A DNA stretch of 64,000 bases. Origin: Eubacterium sp. (lineage in GTDB: Bacteria > Bacillota > Clostridia > Lachnospirales > Lachnospiraceae). The translations under genes were made by a program, and so were the position numbers. Shown here one piece after another: positions 33,774 to 43,051 of this stretch (the first letter of the stretch is position 1; every line of letters starts with the position of its first letter). The stretch spans positions 1 to 64,000 of the forward strand of contig JAGBBZ010000023.1 of the NCBI GenBank assembly GCA_017938215.1, read 5' to 3'. Below the pieces are notes generated by a model that worked only from the letters and a program-made list of their open reading frames with translations, was not told the origin of the DNA and did no database searches.

Positions 33774-34490
33774 TTGTATCAGTATAACGATCGAGTTTCT
33801 TATAGCAGAGTAGATAAAGACGGAAAGTTAAAGGTGCATGCGATTGTAAATGCATTACAGGACTGTTGTTTGTTTCACAGTGAAGAGGTGGGACGGTCCT
33901 GTATGGATCTGAAAAAAGAATCTCATGCCTGGTTGGTAAATTCGTGGCATGTAGTGATTCGTCGACGACCAAGTATGGGCGAAGAGTTTGTTGTGAAAAC
34001 ATGGCCCTATAAGTTTCGTGGTGTCTTTGGCATGCGAAACTTTTTGATGGAAAATATGGAAGGGGAGACTCTTGCATACGCAGATTCCCAATGGTTTTAT
34101 TTTAACCACGAGACAGGGACGCCAACCCGAGCTACTGAGGAAGCGGTTGCACCTTTTGTGTTGGAAGAACCGTATCCTATGGAACATAAGCCGAGAAAAA
34201 TCGTGTACCCGGAAAAGTTAGAATTATGGGATCCCGTGTATGTGTGTGAAAACCATTTGGACACCAATGAGCATATGAACAATGGCGAGTATGTCCGTAT
34301 TGCGGCAAATTATTTGCCAGAAGGATATGAAGTGTCAGAGTTACGTGTAGAGTATCGCCTGGCGGCAAAATTGGGCGATTCTATCTATGTGTATACGAAG
34401 GAAAAAGACGGAGAGTACTATGTCGTGTTGGCGGATATTCAAAAAAAACCATATGCCATTACATGTTTTACTAAAGCCACGGAGCAATGA
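33774..34490 (+). CDS. Acyl-ACP thioesterase family protein
   Basis: 238 residues from TTG 33774, chosen because AGGAG (33761-33765) lies 8 bases upstream and the sequence then starts like the family (MYQYNDRVSYSRVDKDGKLK). It is a double hot-dog thioesterase: first half with AIVNALQDCCLFHSEEVG and VIRRRPSMGEEFVVKTWPYK, second with NHLDTNEHMNNGEYVRIA, whose Asn and His residues fit the catalytic positions of plant-like FatA/B enzymes. It releases fatty acids from acyl carrier protein or acts on related thioesters. Confidence 0.92.
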   Translation: MYQYNDRVSYSRVDKDGKLKVHAIVNALQDCCLFHSEEVGRSCMDLKKESHAWLVNSWHVVIRRRPSMGEEFVVKTWPYKFRGVFGMRNFLMENMEGETLAYADSQWFYFNHETGTPTRATEEAVAPFVLEEPYPMEHKPRKIVYPEKLELWDPVYVCENHLDTNEHMNNGEYVRIAANYLPEGYEVSELRVEYRLAAKLGDSIYVYTKEKDGEYYVVLADIQKKPYAITCFTKATEQ

Positions 34491-34523
34491 CGAACAGCTT
34501 TGGTGACAGAAATGAGGTAGAAG

Positions 34524-35369
34524 ATGAATTTAGAAGAAAAAGTGCTGGGACGTGTGTCACGTCTATATATAACAAAGCAAAGTCCTTACGGCGTATATCT
34601 TGGCTCCTATGAGCATAAGGAACTAAATGTACTGTTGCCGAACAATCAAGTGCCAAAGGATGCGGAGCGTGGCGATATTTTATCCGTATTTTTATATAAG
34701 GATTCCGAGGATCGTCTCATCGCCACAACTACGATTCCATTGGTGCAGTTGGGACAAGTGGCTCGCCTGAAAGTAACCGACGTAACAAAGATTGGAGCTT
34801 TCTTGGATTGGGGGCTGGCAAAGGATTTGTTTCTTCCTTTCAAAGAGCAGACGCACCGCGTGAAAAAGGGAGAAGAAGTGCTTGTTGCCCTTTATATCGA
34901 TAAGAGCAATCGTCTGTGTGGAACCATGCATATTTACGATTATCTCACCAATGGCGGAGAATTTCAGGTAAATGATCGTGTGACCGGAATGGTGTACGAG
35001 ATAACGGAATCTTTTGGCGTTTTTGTGGCAGTGGAAGATAAATATTCTGCCTTGATTCCAAAGAATGAAATGAATCGGGAATTTCATGTGGGTGATACGG
35101 TGCAGGCGCGCATCAAGGAAATCCGTGAGGATGGCAAGTTGACGCTGAGTCTTCAGGAAAAACTTCCAGTGCAGATGGGAATGGATGCCGAGGTGATCTT
35201 AAAACGCTTGCAGGAAGCAGGAGGTTCTCTTCCATTTCATGACAAGACGTCACCAGAGATTTTGAAACGAGAGTTCAAGATGAGTAAAAATGCCTTTAAG
35301 AGAGCCATTGGTCGTTTGATGAAAGAAAAGAAAATCGAGATTCTGAAAGACGGAATTCGATTGAAATAA
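34524..35369 (+). CDS. cvfB: S1 RNA-binding protein, CvfB/YitL family
   Basis: 281 residues with the CvfB layout: three S1-like domains and a C-terminal winged helix. Seen: GRVSRLYITKQSPYGVYLGS (first S1-like), ATTTIPLVQLGQVARLKVTD with GAFLDWGLAKDLFLPFKEQ (second), FQVNDRVTGMVYEITESFGV (third) and the winged helix KTSPEILKREFKMSKNAFKR with IGRLMKEKKIEI. Members bind RNA; CvfB influences virulence factor expression in Staphylococcus. A terminator lies past the stop inside the convergent helicase gene. Confidence 0.93.
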   Translation: MNLEEKVLGRVSRLYITKQSPYGVYLGSYEHKELNVLLPNNQVPKDAERGDILSVFLYKDSEDRLIATTTIPLVQLGQVARLKVTDVTKIGAFLDWGLAKDLFLPFKEQTHRVKKGEEVLVALYIDKSNRLCGTMHIYDYLTNGGEFQVNDRVTGMVYEITESFGVFVAVEDKYSALIPKNEMNREFHVGDTVQARIKEIREDGKLTLSLQEKLPVQMGMDAEVILKRLQEAGGSLPFHDKTSPEILKREFKMSKNAFKRAIGRLMKEKKIEILKDGIRLK

Positions 35370-35374
35370 TTGGT

Positions 35375-37765
35375 TTAATCATTCCAAAAGGAGTGGAGGA
35401 TGTCCTTCATTCCTTTTTTATTTGTGACATCATAAGGAAGCCATTCCCGTGGGAAAAGCTCAAGATAGCTACGCCCTAAAAAACGTTCATCCAAAAGAAG
35501 GATGACGCCCCGATCTGTGGCAGTACGGATGACGCGTCCCCCGGCCTGAAATACTTTATTGATGCCGGGATAGAGGTAGGCATAGTCAAAACCATTGCCC
35601 TTTTTGGAGTCATAATAGGTTTTAAAAAGTTCACGTTCGTTGCACACTTGAGGAAGTCCCGTGCCTACAATGGCAGTACCGATGAGGCGGTCGGCTTTCA
35701 AGTCAATGCCCTCGCCAAAGATTCCACCCATGACACAAAGTCCCACAAGCGTCCGCGTATTCTGGGCGTCAAAGGCGGCAAGAAATTCTTCCTTTGCCAT
35801 TTCACTCATGGAATTGTCCTGAATGAGAATATCCGTGTCCTCAGGGAGATTTAGGCGTTCATACACCTGATTTAAAAAGGCATAGGAAGGGAAAAATACC
35901 ATGTAATTTCCTTGCTTTGCCGAGACAAATTCTTCGATGTAAGAGGCGATTTTTCGGTACTCTGCAGGTCCGCGGCGGGTGTATTTGCTCGTTACATCAT
36001 TGGCAATTATAACGCGACGCTGCTCCACGGAAAAGGAGGAATTTGCATACACGGCATAGTCCTCCGGTGTGGTGGAAAGCTGTTCTTTGTAGTATCGAAT
36101 TGGCAGCAGTGTAGCGGAGAAAAAAGCCGTTCCTCTGGCGTATTCCAATGAGCTGTATAGTTTTGAGGATGGATCCATACACTGCAGTTTGATGCGGAAG
36201 TTACCTTCCCCATCGTAGTCACTGTAAATCCGGTATTTGTCGTCCATTTGATCATACATATTTACAAAATGGCGCACATCGAAAAAGAAATTCAGTATCG
36301 TTTCCCGTTCCGGGAGATCCCGTACTTCTTTGGCAAATAATTCATAGCTGTTGATGACCCGCATCAGTTGAAATGCAAAGGATGAAATATCTTCCCATAC
36401 TTCAAATTCGTCGCATTGATGTTTGTAGTCCAGTAAGGTTTTATTGCATTTATCGATGGCTGCCACAAAAATTTTAATGGTATATTGCACTTCCGGTGGG
36501 TATGCTTTTTTTGCCTCGGCATTGAGAATTCGTTTTACTTTTAGAAAATCTTCCTTAACCAGCATGGCACTGTACATTTCTCTGGCACGCTCCACTAAGT
36601 TGTGCGCCTCATCAATGAGAAAGATATAGGAACCTTTTTTTCCCTCTGAAAAGAAACGACGTAGGTACACATTCGGGTCAAAGGCGTAGTTGTAGTCACA
36701 GATGACGCTGTCGGCAAAAAGCGCGGCATCCAGACACATTTCAAAAGGGCATACCTTGTGTTTTTCGGCATAAGAAAGAATGGTATCCCGATCCATATTG
36801 GTTTCGTGGATCAGCATATCGTAAACGCTATCATTGACGCGGTCATAATGCCCCTTCGCATAGGGACAGGAGACAGGATTACATTCGGGTCTTCCTTCTA
36901 GGAAACAAAGTTTTTCCTTTGCGGTAATGGTAAGGTACTTAAAGGAAAGGTTCTGCTTTGAAAGAAGATTAAAACACTCCTGTGCCACGGTGCGAGTAAT
37001 GGTTTTTGCTGTGAGATAAAAAATCCGGTCTGCCAGTTCTTCTCCCAAAGCTTTTAGCGACGGAAATACGGTGGAAATGGTTTTTCCTACGCCAGTTGGC
37101 GCCTGGATAAAGATTTTTTTCTCATGCTCGATGGTTTTGTATACGTAGGCTGCCAGCTCCTTCTGCCCTTCTCGGTATGGAAAAGGGAAGGTAAGGGACT
37201 GGATGGAAGCGTTTCGTTTTTTACGCCAGTCGTATTCGTACACTGCCCAAGGCTCGTAGCGGGCAATCAGGTCAGCAAACCAATTTCGAATCTCGTCGCC
37301 GGTATAGGTTTCTTTGAAACGACGTTCTTCCTCAGATTCCAGATGGCAGTAAGTGACTTGCACGGAGATAAAGGCGGGATTTTCCTGCTCACAGATCATG
37401 TAGGCATAGCACATTGCCTGGGCTTTGTGGACCATAAGAGATTCTTTTAGCTGGTGGATGTCCATGTAGACACCTTTGATTTCGTCCACCATAATTTCCG
37501 AACCATCTCGGAAAATACCGTCGGCACGTCCTTCTACTTTAAGTTCAAACTCGTCTCCATATTCTTTGCTTGTCAAATTTACGCACGAAAATAAGGGCAC
37601 CTCTGCTTCATAGCCGATGCCCATACGTTTTTGTATTTTTCTGTGAATCTTATTCCCCAGTTGCATCGCCTCGGTGTTTTTTGTGCCGAGGCCGGTGGAA
37701 TTGATGTCGCCTTCGCGAAAGATGAATTCCACCAGGTTGCGCACGGAGATTTTCACAGTATTCAT
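35375..37765 (-). CDS. XPD/DinG-type helicase with N-terminal RecB-like nuclease domain
   Basis: 796 residues. Residues 1-185 form a PD-(D/E)xK-like fold (EGRADGIFRDGSEIMVDEIK with KAQAMCYAYMICE). The helicase has Walker A QAPTGVGKTISTVFPS, iron-sulfur-cluster cysteines (CFLEGRPECNPVSCPYAKG region and CPFEMC), DEAH box FLIDEAHNLVERA, and motifs V/VI near GGIFGEGIDLKADRLIG and QAGGRVIRTATDRGVILLLD. Superfamily 2 helicases of this type unwind damaged or structured DNA. ATG 37765 lies 2 bases after the purF-like stop; the in-frame ATG 37789 would overlap that gene. Operon with purF-like gene. Confidence 0.9.
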   Translation of the reverse strand: MNTVKISVRNLVEFIFREGDINSTGLGTKNTEAMQLGNKIHRKIQKRMGIGYEAEVPLFSCVNLTSKEYGDEFELKVEGRADGIFRDGSEIMVDEIKGVYMDIHQLKESLMVHKAQAMCYAYMICEQENPAFISVQVTYCHLESEEERRFKETYTGDEIRNWFADLIARYEPWAVYEYDWRKKRNASIQSLTFPFPYREGQKELAAYVYKTIEHEKKIFIQAPTGVGKTISTVFPSLKALGEELADRIFYLTAKTITRTVAQECFNLLSKQNLSFKYLTITAKEKLCFLEGRPECNPVSCPYAKGHYDRVNDSVYDMLIHETNMDRDTILSYAEKHKVCPFEMCLDAALFADSVICDYNYAFDPNVYLRRFFSEGKKGSYIFLIDEAHNLVERAREMYSAMLVKEDFLKVKRILNAEAKKAYPPEVQYTIKIFVAAIDKCNKTLLDYKHQCDEFEVWEDISSFAFQLMRVINSYELFAKEVRDLPERETILNFFFDVRHFVNMYDQMDDKYRIYSDYDGEGNFRIKLQCMDPSSKLYSSLEYARGTAFFSATLLPIRYYKEQLSTTPEDYAVYANSSFSVEQRRVIIANDVTSKYTRRGPAEYRKIASYIEEFVSAKQGNYMVFFPSYAFLNQVYERLNLPEDTDILIQDNSMSEMAKEEFLAAFDAQNTRTLVGLCVMGGIFGEGIDLKADRLIGTAIVGTGLPQVCNERELFKTYYDSKKGNGFDYAYLYPGINKVFQAGGRVIRTATDRGVILLLDERFLGRSYLELFPREWLPYDVTNKKGMKDILHSFWND
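35386..35417 (+). terminator. Terminator of cvfB inside the convergent helicase gene
   Basis: AAAAGGAGTGGAGGA pairs with TCCTTCATTCCTTTT (two G-U pairs) over a TG loop, followed by further T residues. It lies within the last codons of the opposing helicase gene. Confidence 0.6.
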
Positions 37766-37767
37766 TT

Positions 37768-39177
37768 TTATTCTTTTCCGTTCCAACAATAGGTACAGAG
37801 ATTTTCCACCGGAATGCCCACCGATTCCAACATATCATCCAAACGGTTGAAGCGAAGAGATGTAAAGTTCAATTCTTTACGTATTTCCTCGATCATCTGC
37901 TCATACTTTTCGGATTCCGGATCGGCATACTCTGCCAAAACCTCTTTGGATACATCCTCGGTTCCTTCTAAGCGGGCGATGACACGTCTGGTAATCAAGT
38001 CCATCTCCGAGTTAGAACGAGAGAAGTTCAAATATTTACAACCATACAACAGTGGTGGACAAGCTGGTCGGATATGTACTTCTTTTGCACCACTTTCGTA
38101 CAGGAACTCTGCGGTTTCACGAAGCTGCGTTCCGCGAACGATGGAGTCGTCAATGAGAAGAAGACGCTTGTCCTGAATCAATTCATGCACGGCGATGAGT
38201 TTCATCTTTGCGATGAGATTACGTTTGCTCTGAATCGTCGGCATAAAGGAACGTGCCCAAGTCGGTGTATATTTAATAAACGGACGGGAAAACGGAATTC
38301 CTGATTTGTTGGAATATCCAATGGCGTGAGCGATACCGGAGTCCGGTACACCAGCAACGATGTCCGGCTGTACATGATCTCGTTCGGCCATTTTAGCACC
38401 GCAATTGTAACGCATCTGTTCCACGCTGATACCTTCGTAGGAGCTGGATGGATATCCATAATATACCCAAAGGAAGGTACAAATTTTCATATCGGTTCCC
38501 GGTGCCATCAATGTTTTTGCGCCGTTTTCGTTTACTACAACGATTTCTCCAGGACCCAATTCTTTGTAATCTTGATATCCTAAATTGCGATAGGCAAATG
38601 CTTCGAAGGAAAGACAGTAAGCATCTTCTTTCTTGCCGATGGCAAGAGGGGTACGTCCGTATTTATCACGGGCAGCGTAGATTCCTTTCGGTGTCATAAG
38701 CATAAGAGTTAAGGATCCGTCGATTAACTCCAATGCGTAATGAATTCCCTCGATGATATTTTCTTTTTGGTTGATAATGGATGCCACCAATTCCGTAGGG
38801 TTAATATCTCCACCACTCATCTCCAAGAAATGAGAATTTCCATTTGAGAAAAGGGTATCCACAATTTCCTGTGTGTTATTGATCTTTCCTACTGTAGTAA
38901 TGGCATAGGTTCCATGATGAGAACGCACGATCAATGGTTGTGGTTCGTAATCTGAAATACAACCAATCCCGTAGTATCCGTTCATTTTCTGCATGTCCTT
39001 GTCAAATTTTGTACGGAAAGGGGAATTTTCAATGTTATGAATTGCACGGTCAAAGCCTTCCTCTCCATATACGGCAAGACCGGCACGTCTGGTTCCCAGA
39101 TGGGAATGATAATCGGTTCCAAAAAATAAGTCAAAGATGCAGTTCTCTTTTGCTGCAACTCCAAAAAATCCGCCCAT
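37768..39177 (-). CDS. Amidophosphoribosyltransferase-like protein without the N-terminal Cys
   Basis: 469 residues. The PRPP loop LLIDDSIVRGTQLRETAEFL and the glutamine-domain fold (DYHSHLGTRRAGLAVYGEEG, then GYYGIGCISDYEPQPLIVRS) match PurF. Iron-sulfur-type cysteines are suggested by ACPPLLYGC and the C-terminal CTYC. However, residue 2, the catalytic Cys of class II amidotransferases, is Gly (MGGFFGVAAKENC). ATG 39177 is set by AAGGAG just upstream; the upstream in-frame ATG 39216 has no site and would bury the N-terminus. It may use free ammonia or have another role. A true PurF would normally sit in a pur operon, which is absent here. Confidence 0.85.
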   Translation of the reverse strand: MGGFFGVAAKENCIFDLFFGTDYHSHLGTRRAGLAVYGEEGFDRAIHNIENSPFRTKFDKDMQKMNGYYGIGCISDYEPQPLIVRSHHGTYAITTVGKINNTQEIVDTLFSNGNSHFLEMSGGDINPTELVASIINQKENIIEGIHYALELIDGSLTLMLMTPKGIYAARDKYGRTPLAIGKKEDAYCLSFEAFAYRNLGYQDYKELGPGEIVVVNENGAKTLMAPGTDMKICTFLWVYYGYPSSSYEGISVEQMRYNCGAKMAERDHVQPDIVAGVPDSGIAHAIGYSNKSGIPFSRPFIKYTPTWARSFMPTIQSKRNLIAKMKLIAVHELIQDKRLLLIDDSIVRGTQLRETAEFLYESGAKEVHIRPACPPLLYGCKYLNFSRSNSEMDLITRRVIARLEGTEDVSKEVLAEYADPESEKYEQMIEEIRKELNFTSLRFNRLDDMLESVGIPVENLCTYCWNGKE

Positions 39178-39247
39178 GATGATCTCCTTATTCTGATGAT
39201 ATTTAATTTTGCGCAAAATGCGCTAGCTTATCCTCTTTTACCAATCT

Positions 39248-39276
39248 ATTTTAACAAGCATTGGGGAAACTGGCAA
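39248..39276 (-). promoter_or_regulatory. Promoter of the purF-like/helicase operon
   Basis: Minus strand TTGCCA (39276-39271), 17-base spacer, TAAAAT (39253-39248). A TTTTGCGCAAAA palindrome lies downstream in the leader and could be a regulator site. Confidence 0.65.
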
Positions 39277-39300
39277 GAGGTAAATTTAATAAATATGTAA

Positions 39301-40131
39301 CTACACTTCCTCAGGAGTCAAAAAGAACCGGCGATAAGCATAAGCAGCAGTCAAAACGGCGATGGCACCTGCGATGCCTAGATTGATCATTGGGTTCTCA
39401 ATAATACCTGCTCGTGTCAAATAGACGGGAACATAGTAGAGAATTTCCAAAACAACGCAAATTGGGAAAAGTCGTTTCTCATTTTGCCCGTGGATACCTA
39501 GATACAAAAGGATGGCAAGGGCGGTCTGGAAAAACAATGTTAACATCTGCTCGATTCCCTGAGATACATATTCCATAGCCGGCACAGCCATTAATTGCTG
39601 AAGTCCATTTTGGAACTCCGTTAATTCTTTGCCGGTAAGTCCAAGTTTGGCAATATATTCGTCCATGCCAAGGGAATTTACCATAAAAGCCAGAATGACA
39701 TTTCCCATAATCATGGAGCTTCCGAAAGCAATGGTCTCGAATCCACCATATCCCGCACCAAATACCAATCCATTGTCCTTTCCGGTGCGCGTTTTCATGG
39801 CAAAACGAAGTCCTATGTATTTTCCCATAAAACCGAAAATGCCAGCAACCAAGGCGCCATATAGAGTGTACCAAATCGGATGTGTGGACATGTTAAACAC
39901 GTCTTTCAAGTTGCACACGTTAAATAGGAACGCATTTAGCAATCCTTGGGCAACAAAGTAAAACAATGCGTAGAATCCCATTCCTACAAAGAAGGAAGAA
40001 ATTTTTGCGCTTGTTTTGACACGATAATATGCCAGCAAAAGAAAAGGTACAGCGGTACAGACTAAGGCAACCACGATCATGGTGGTCAATGTACTGCTGG
40101 AAAAACGGGTGGCTACAAGTAATGAATTCAT
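39301..40131 (-). CDS. YhfC family integral membrane protein
   Basis: 276 residues, about eight transmembrane helices covering nearly the whole length, ending RRFFLTPEEV. Family features include the paired acidic/aromatic helix motifs (GYGGFETIAFGSSMIMGNVI and EYVSQGIEQMLTLFFQTALA), which resemble the E-containing helices of the YhfC/CPBP-like putative intramembrane metalloproteases. ATG 40131 follows GGAGAATC; an in-frame ATG at 40164 is upstream without a site. Single gene with its own promoter. Substrate unknown. Confidence 0.8.
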   Translation of the reverse strand: MNSLLVATRFSSSTLTTMIVVALVCTAVPFLLLAYYRVKTSAKISSFFVGMGFYALFYFVAQGLLNAFLFNVCNLKDVFNMSTHPIWYTLYGALVAGIFGFMGKYIGLRFAMKTRTGKDNGLVFGAGYGGFETIAFGSSMIMGNVILAFMVNSLGMDEYIAKLGLTGKELTEFQNGLQQLMAVPAMEYVSQGIEQMLTLFFQTALAILLYLGIHGQNEKRLFPICVVLEILYYVPVYLTRAGIIENPMINLGIAGAIAVLTAAYAYRRFFLTPEEV

Positions 40132-40166
40132 AGTGATTCTCCAATCTCTTTTTATGTAATACAATT

Positions 40167-40195
40167 ATCATACCTTATGGGAAAGCGGAAAGCAA
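40167..40195 (-). promoter_or_regulatory. Promoter of the yhfC-like gene
   Basis: Minus strand TTGCTT (40195-40190), 17-base spacer, TATGAT (40172-40167). Confidence 0.65.
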
Positions 40196-40279
40196 GGTAT
40201 AAAAATATGAAGATGCCACACATCAGACATATTTTTGTTTCATCATAGAAGTATCGAATGAAAAAGGAGTGAATTTGTA

Positions 40280-41455
40280 ATGAAAAAAATATTAGTAATC
40301 ATGATGTTGCTTTTTGTAGGGATGCTAAATGTCCATGAAGCGAAAGCGTATACAGACTCGATTGTCCGTGGGAACTTCGAATTTGAGTATGAACCTACCA
40401 AAGGTGGTGTTTGGATCACCAGGGTAAATCTACTTTCGGATAAAGGCATTGCTACGTTGAAAATTCCGGCGAAAATAAAAGGAAAAAAGGTTGTGAAATT
40501 CGGAACAAAAGAGCTTAAAAATGCAGAGTGGCAGGATAACGGATATAGTGAAAACGTATTTGGTGTAGCTTTGGCACCGGATGATGCGAATTATATCTAT
40601 GAGCCGACGGATGTCTTTGAGCTGACAACGAAGATAAAGAAGATTCAGGTTCCGGATACCGTAAAGACGATTACAAGAATGAGTTTTAACTATTTTCATG
40701 ATAGAGCAAGCATTAACATTCCCAAGGGCGTAACGAAGGATGTTGGAAGTTTTGCCTATAATAATTGGAAAAAAATTACGATATCGAAAAAGAATAAGAA
40801 GTTCAAGATAGTAAATGGATGTTTGCTGTCGAAAGATGGGAAAATACTGTATTCTTTTTTGAAGGAAAAAGAGAAGATGGTGGTTCCTAAAACAGTAAAA
40901 ACGATGAAAAATATTTCTCTGACACATACGAAGATATCTACGCTTGTGCTTCCGAAAGGATTATGTAATATCGAAGCGGAAGGTCTTAAAGTATCCAGCA
41001 AATTGACAATAAAGGTTGCTAAGGGAAATAAGAAATATGCTGCAAAATATGGTTGTCTTTACAATAAGAAAACAAAGAAACTGGTGGCAACATGTGCACC
41101 GGATGGAGTGCTTCGTATCCCGGAAGGAATAACATATGCTACATCATATTACATTGAAAGCGGTATTAGAGTTGATGATGCAGGAATTCACGAGTTTGGT
41201 GGAGTGGCAAGTAAGATGATTGTGCCAGAGAGTATGAAACAAATCGACTCCATACTTGAATTTTCTAGCACGGAAGAATTTACTTGCGTGATGAAAGGAA
41301 AAACCCCGCCTAAACTTACGTGCGTGATAGAAAGTTTTGTAAAAAAACTTACGGTTTATGTTCCGAAGGGGACAAAAACACTTTATGAGGAAAAATGGGG
41401 AAAAGCGTTTAAATATTGCGATTCCTTGACTGTTACATATATCGAGCAGGAATAG
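40280..41455 (+). CDS. Secreted BspA-like leucine-rich-repeat protein
   Basis: 391 residues. Signal peptide KKILVIMMLLFVGMLNVHEA, then degenerate LRR_5/BspA repeats (IKKIQVPDTVKTITRMSF, EKMVVPKTVKTMKNISLT, GVLRIPEGITYATSYYIES) and inserts such as NGCLLSKDGKILYSF and YGCLYNKKTKKLV, the same style as the protein at 3595-5892. The end (LTVYVPKGTKTLYEEKWGKA) is a typical last BspA repeat. No anchor is seen. Probably a surface or extracellular adhesin-like protein. Followed after 52 bases by a VanZ protein. Confidence 0.85.
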   Translation: MKKILVIMMLLFVGMLNVHEAKAYTDSIVRGNFEFEYEPTKGGVWITRVNLLSDKGIATLKIPAKIKGKKVVKFGTKELKNAEWQDNGYSENVFGVALAPDDANYIYEPTDVFELTTKIKKIQVPDTVKTITRMSFNYFHDRASINIPKGVTKDVGSFAYNNWKKITISKKNKKFKIVNGCLLSKDGKILYSFLKEKEKMVVPKTVKTMKNISLTHTKISTLVLPKGLCNIEAEGLKVSSKLTIKVAKGNKKYAAKYGCLYNKKTKKLVATCAPDGVLRIPEGITYATSYYIESGIRVDDAGIHEFGGVASKMIVPESMKQIDSILEFSSTEEFTCVMKGKTPPKLTCVIESFVKKLTVYVPKGTKTLYEEKWGKAFKYCDSLTVTYIEQE

Positions 41456-41507
41456 ACAAATTTAGAGAACAAAGGAGAATGTACCCTAAGACGGTACAAG
41501 GGATAAG

Positions 41508-42923
41508 ATGAGTATACGAACATTAATTCATATGGCAATGGAGTATTTGGAACTGGGTGTATTGGTTAGCATTGTATTTCTGATTGGAGCTCTCTTTTAT
41601 CGGAGAAAAAAGAAGAAGGCGGGGCGGCCGATTTCCGATGTTAAAATATTCTGGGGATTTGTATTTCTAATGTATATTGTGGTATTATTGTGTGCCACAT
41701 TGGCACGAAGTGGCGGGTATGAGAATGCATTAAAATTGCAACCCTTTAGCTCTTATATCATGGCGTGGAACAGTGCATCTCCGGCTGAGTGGAGAAATTT
41801 ATTCATTAATATTCTTCTTTTTGTGCCATTTGGTTTTCTCGTTCCATTTTTGTGGGAGAAAGGGAAGACGTTTTGGTGCGCCTATGCTGCCGGCGGCATT
41901 GTGTCCATTCTCATCGAGTGTCTGCAATTTGTATTTAAACGGGGAATTGTGGAGTTCGATGATGTGTTAAATAATGTTGTGGGAACCATGATTGGCTATG
42001 GGGTTTATCGTCTTTTTGCTTGGGTAATTAGCCGAATTAAGAAGGAAAATGCGAAGCTGCGTGGGATTTTATGGTATCAGCTTCCGGCAGTTGTGGTTGT
42101 GGCGGGGTATTTGATTGTATTTTTTACATACACGCAAATGGAGTGGGGGACATTAGCTTGTCGTCCGAGTGCAATGGTAAATATGTCAGGAATAAATGTC
42201 GCTTCAAATTGTCAGTGGAATACGGAAAAAACAGCGGATTATATATACGATGGTAAGGTACTGTCGCAAGGGGAATGTCAGATGTTTGCTACGCATTATT
42301 TGGAACAATTAGGGTATCAAATAGACGAGAAGCAGACCATGTTTTACGAAGATATGGCGATTTTTAAAACGGAACATGGACGGTACATATTAAATGTATA
42401 TTATCGCGGTGGAGGATATGAATTAATTGATTTTGGAGAAGGACAAGAACTGCAGAATTCTGAGACATATCTTTCTGGATTGTCAGAAGAGGAAGTGCGA
42501 ACCGTACTTCAGACCTATCATGTCGAGCTTCCGGCAGAAGTGAAATGTCAGGAAGTAGAGGAGGGAAATTATCAGTTATCAACGCCTATGACACAGGAAG
42601 GAAATACGTGGAAATGTGGATGGTGCCAAGTGCTTCCGGTGGCAGAGGATCGGGTGGGATCTTTTCGAAATGAAATACTGGAATTTACAGAGCGAGAGAA
42701 GGTCAAGATTATTTCGGAAGAAGAGGCATATGAGCAGCTGAAAGAGGGAACGTTTATCAAACCCGAGGGAGTGGATCAGCTTCATGAAATGCTTGTGACA
42801 GGCGTGGAACTTCTTCATGAAGTGGATAGTAAAGGTTATGCACAACCAGTGTACGAGTTTTTGGTGGTTTTAAACGGAGATGAGAAGAATATAGCAAGAA
42901 TCCGAGTGCCAGCTGTGGCGTGA
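41508..42923 (+). CDS. VanZ family membrane protein with C-terminal extracellular domain
   Basis: 471 residues. Residues 1-165 hold five transmembrane helices with the VanZ pattern LFINILLFVPFGFLVPFLWE and VEFDDVLNNVVGTMIGYGVY. One more helix (LPAVVVVAGYLIVFFTYTQM) leads to a 250-residue extracytoplasmic domain of alpha/beta composition (GECQMFATHYLEQLGYQI, YILNVYYRGGGYELIDFG) that I do not recognise. VanZ domains were named for a teicoplanin-resistance accessory, but most genomic copies are unrelated to resistance. No signal of a van cluster here. Confidence 0.85.
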   Translation: MSIRTLIHMAMEYLELGVLVSIVFLIGALFYRRKKKKAGRPISDVKIFWGFVFLMYIVVLLCATLARSGGYENALKLQPFSSYIMAWNSASPAEWRNLFINILLFVPFGFLVPFLWEKGKTFWCAYAAGGIVSILIECLQFVFKRGIVEFDDVLNNVVGTMIGYGVYRLFAWVISRIKKENAKLRGILWYQLPAVVVVAGYLIVFFTYTQMEWGTLACRPSAMVNMSGINVASNCQWNTEKTADYIYDGKVLSQGECQMFATHYLEQLGYQIDEKQTMFYEDMAIFKTEHGRYILNVYYRGGGYELIDFGEGQELQNSETYLSGLSEEEVRTVLQTYHVELPAEVKCQEVEEGNYQLSTPMTQEGNTWKCGWCQVLPVAEDRVGSFRNEILEFTEREKVKIISEEEAYEQLKEGTFIKPEGVDQLHEMLVTGVELLHEVDSKGYAQPVYEFLVVLNGDEKNIARIRVPAVA

Positions 42924-42982
42924 TGCGCGGTTGGGGATTGGAAAAAATATAGGAAAATTATGGAAGTGACAAAAAGTATTAC

Positions 42983-43010
42983 TTGTAAATTATGGGGGGT
43001 ATGGTATACT
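42983..43010 (+). promoter_or_regulatory. Promoter of the GH10-like gene
   Basis: TTGTAA (42983-42988), 16-base spacer, TATACT (43005-43010) with a TGG just upstream (extended -10 flavour). Confidence 0.6.
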
Positions 43011-43051
43011 AGTTGTAGTAAATAAAATAATTATATAATTGGGAGGATAGT

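Noticed and set aside
41508..42923. VanZ protein as a glycopeptide-resistance gene
   Set aside because: No vanHAX or vanRS nearby; VanZ-domain proteins are widespread and mostly unrelated to resistance.
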